The notes under the pieces are model-generated. The model saw nothing but the letters and a program-made list of their open reading frames with translations, had not been told where the DNA came from and ran no database searches. The translations under genes were made by a program, and so were the position numbers. From Pteria penguin (Eukaryota > Mollusca > Bivalvia > Pterioida > Pteriidae), in assembly GCA_035048485.1 (NCBI GenBank), contig CM068588.1, positions 25,225,118-25,289,117 of the forward strand: a stretch of DNA of 64,000 nt. The letters run 5' to 3'. The first letter of the stretch is position 1. Each line of letters begins with the position of its first letter. Of this stretch, positions 62,058-64,000 are shown piece after piece.

Positions 62058-64000
62058 ATTTTATAATGTAAAAAAAGGGTTGCGATGCAATAGAATGCAA
62101 CAGAAATTGAAATAATATAACACATGTACAATAATTATAAAAGAGAAGTAAAACGTGATCATAAAATAAGAATGATCATTCAATAAAATCATAATATTTT
62201 TTTTCTACTTTCATTCAATAGTCTCCTCTCCTTATGGAAATTGAACAGGACAATGTTCTTGTAAATATAATAACATGTATACGTGTATTAAATAAGTGGA
62301 CCATATGTCCATTTCGACAACTTATATCTCTTCAGTAATGCTTAAGGTTCAAACTGTGGAAATTCAAAAGAGGAGATAGATGACCAAGCTGTATGACACA
62401 AATCACCAAAGACATACAAAAACATGAAAATAGTAAAGTAAACACAAAAAACATTACAAAAATATTCGATTTTACTGCAGTTACGATACCGGCATGGAAT
62501 GGTCAATCAAAGTAACGAACCTAACTGAATTGGTATGGTTAGCCGGTTTTCAGGAGCCCACCTTCCCAGTCACCGCAAAAGCAACAAAATTAAGAGAAAC
62601 ACCACATAAATACTTAAAAAGAAAATTCATTACCATGTAGTCCTAAAAGTAAAAGCGAAAGAACCCATAAGGGCAAAGGTATAGATAAGGGAGATACTTC
62701 TTTGTTTCAAAATAATTTACAATATTTTACAGTGAGTTTGAAGTGTTTGATTCAAGATGAATTTAGTCACATATTTGTACTTCCTCCTTTACAATGTCTG
62801 AGGAATTGCTTCATAATTGACGACAGCTAACACATAAAGTGTGGAAACAAAGCTGTCTAAAATTTATAAATACGTGAAGAGAAACAATTAAAATAAAGTG
62901 CTAGAGGAAAATCATTTCCAGTCGATATAAGCTATAACTTTCTTGAAGCTTAACTCATATTTACCTAAATTGATTTTGTTGATAATATTTCTCGGCATGA
63001 CATCTTAGGGGAATAAAAGTTTGAGGAAAGCAGCACATAATTACACTTAGACACGAATCAAGAATTAAGCGGAAAATATCTTCTGTTTCAATCAAGTTCC
63101 ATCAGACATAACGCGAGGAAATTGATTAGGGAGAGACGGAGTGAGCTAAAGGAGAGAACCATGAACGGACAACAATGGAAGAAGAACGTTGGTAAACAGA
63201 CAGATGTCATACTGAAGTGCTAGTCACTTCAAATCAATTTTACACATTAAACGTGAAGTGATTCTAAAATGCTTTTCCGTGCTTTTCTCTCTAAACATTG
63301 ATCGAAACTCAATTCGTTCAGACTTGTATCGTTTGTCTTTAATCCAGAAGAAATTAAAATCTGATAAAATATTATAGAAAGAAGATGACTTTTACTAGTC
63401 ATATATTGAAAATAATATATTTACAAGATCATTTAAAAAAGGTAATAAAGATGAAACGGCTTCCCCTTAATTTCAATTTACATCAAAGATCCAATGGATT
63501 GAAAATGCACTACACATATAAATACAATATTACTGTAGTTCTATTTGCATTTAATCTACTTGATGATTATCTATTTGATAGATTTTCTTAATAAAAAAAA
63601 TAATATAGAATCCTAAAATAAAGATTAAATTTTTGTCGCTGAAGAAAAACTTGAAAATAAATCTACGAGGAAGTTTGAAGATGACTGATAATAGTACGGC
63701 ATTTCTAGATTATTGCGTGCAGTACTAGAGGAAGAAAAACATTATCTTTTACAATTATGACACCCTACGCTCGTTATTGTATCAACTTTTCTGACATCTT
63801 TATGGATACTTTGATAAATTACAAATGTATATCATAAATACAGTAGTACATTTCGTATGATATTATACACAATACACAGTATTACGCGTTTATTTATTTT
63901 TTTTTTTTTGAAAATTTTGAAAACACGCACAAAGGGTTCGATGCCATTGCATTTCGTAATCCACATCGGGTCTTTAAAAAAGGAAAGGGTTATCAAAATG
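62058..64000. other. No supported gene
   Basis: Contains the inverted copy of the 58.6-kb dispersed repeat at about 62530-62580 and a poly-T run near 63897. The 68-codon plus frame at 63385-63591 has no support. Confidence 0.5.

Overview
This looks like nuclear DNA from a lophotrochozoan, most likely a bivalve or other marine mollusc. It is AT-rich, has GT/AG introns with pyrimidine tracts, and has no operons or prokaryotic gene density. It carries two tRNA-derived SINE families of the kind common in mollusc genomes. It also carries the dispersed element that starts AGGCCC..GGGCCT and ends CTCAGGTGAGCT, which I recall from bivalve sequence. The species cannot be named from the sequence alone.

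One protein-coding gene can be assembled, on the minus strand across 4.1-16.5 kb. It has five coding exons with matching phases and strong splice sites and encodes a predicted secreted cysteine-rich protein of 229 residues. The protein holds two copies of a six-cysteine unit. Each copy is encoded by a pair of exons, and the intron inside each pair lies directly after the equivalent cysteine in the same phase. This is the signature of a tandem exon-pair duplication. A non-coding first exon and a TATA-like site near 23.1 kb are proposed but weaker. Almost all other open frames are short, lack splice context, or are translations of tandem repeats.

The rest is repeat-rich. Roughly a fifth of the window is minisatellite or satellite-like arrays with units of 24 to about 62 bp. 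The main ones lie at 8.3-8.85, 18.96-20.5, 25.8-26.4, 28.4-29.6, 30.2-32.0, 48.4-50.95, 53.9-57.1 and 61.65-62.06 kb. The three largest carry higher-order repeats of about 0.5-0.63 kb. Microsatellites include (AT)48, (AG)29, a long CA array, (AT)47 and compound trinucleotides at 21.9-22.3 kb. Mobile elements are non-autonomous: SINEs, one with a 13-bp target duplication; a 190-bp MITE with 24-bp inverted ends and 9-bp target duplication; a 462-bp fold-back element inside a minisatellite; a 531-bp element inside another minisatellite with a 9-bp target duplication; and four related elements ending in GGCGGAT-like sequence. No reverse transcriptase, transposase, rRNA gene, intact tRNA gene or CRISPR array was found.

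The sequences from 37.7 to 44.0, 51.0 to 53.2 and 59.1 to 64.0 kb hold little that I can interpret. The gene's introns contain several of the repeats (SINEs, 59-bp minisatellite, AT array, 51-bp-arm palindrome).
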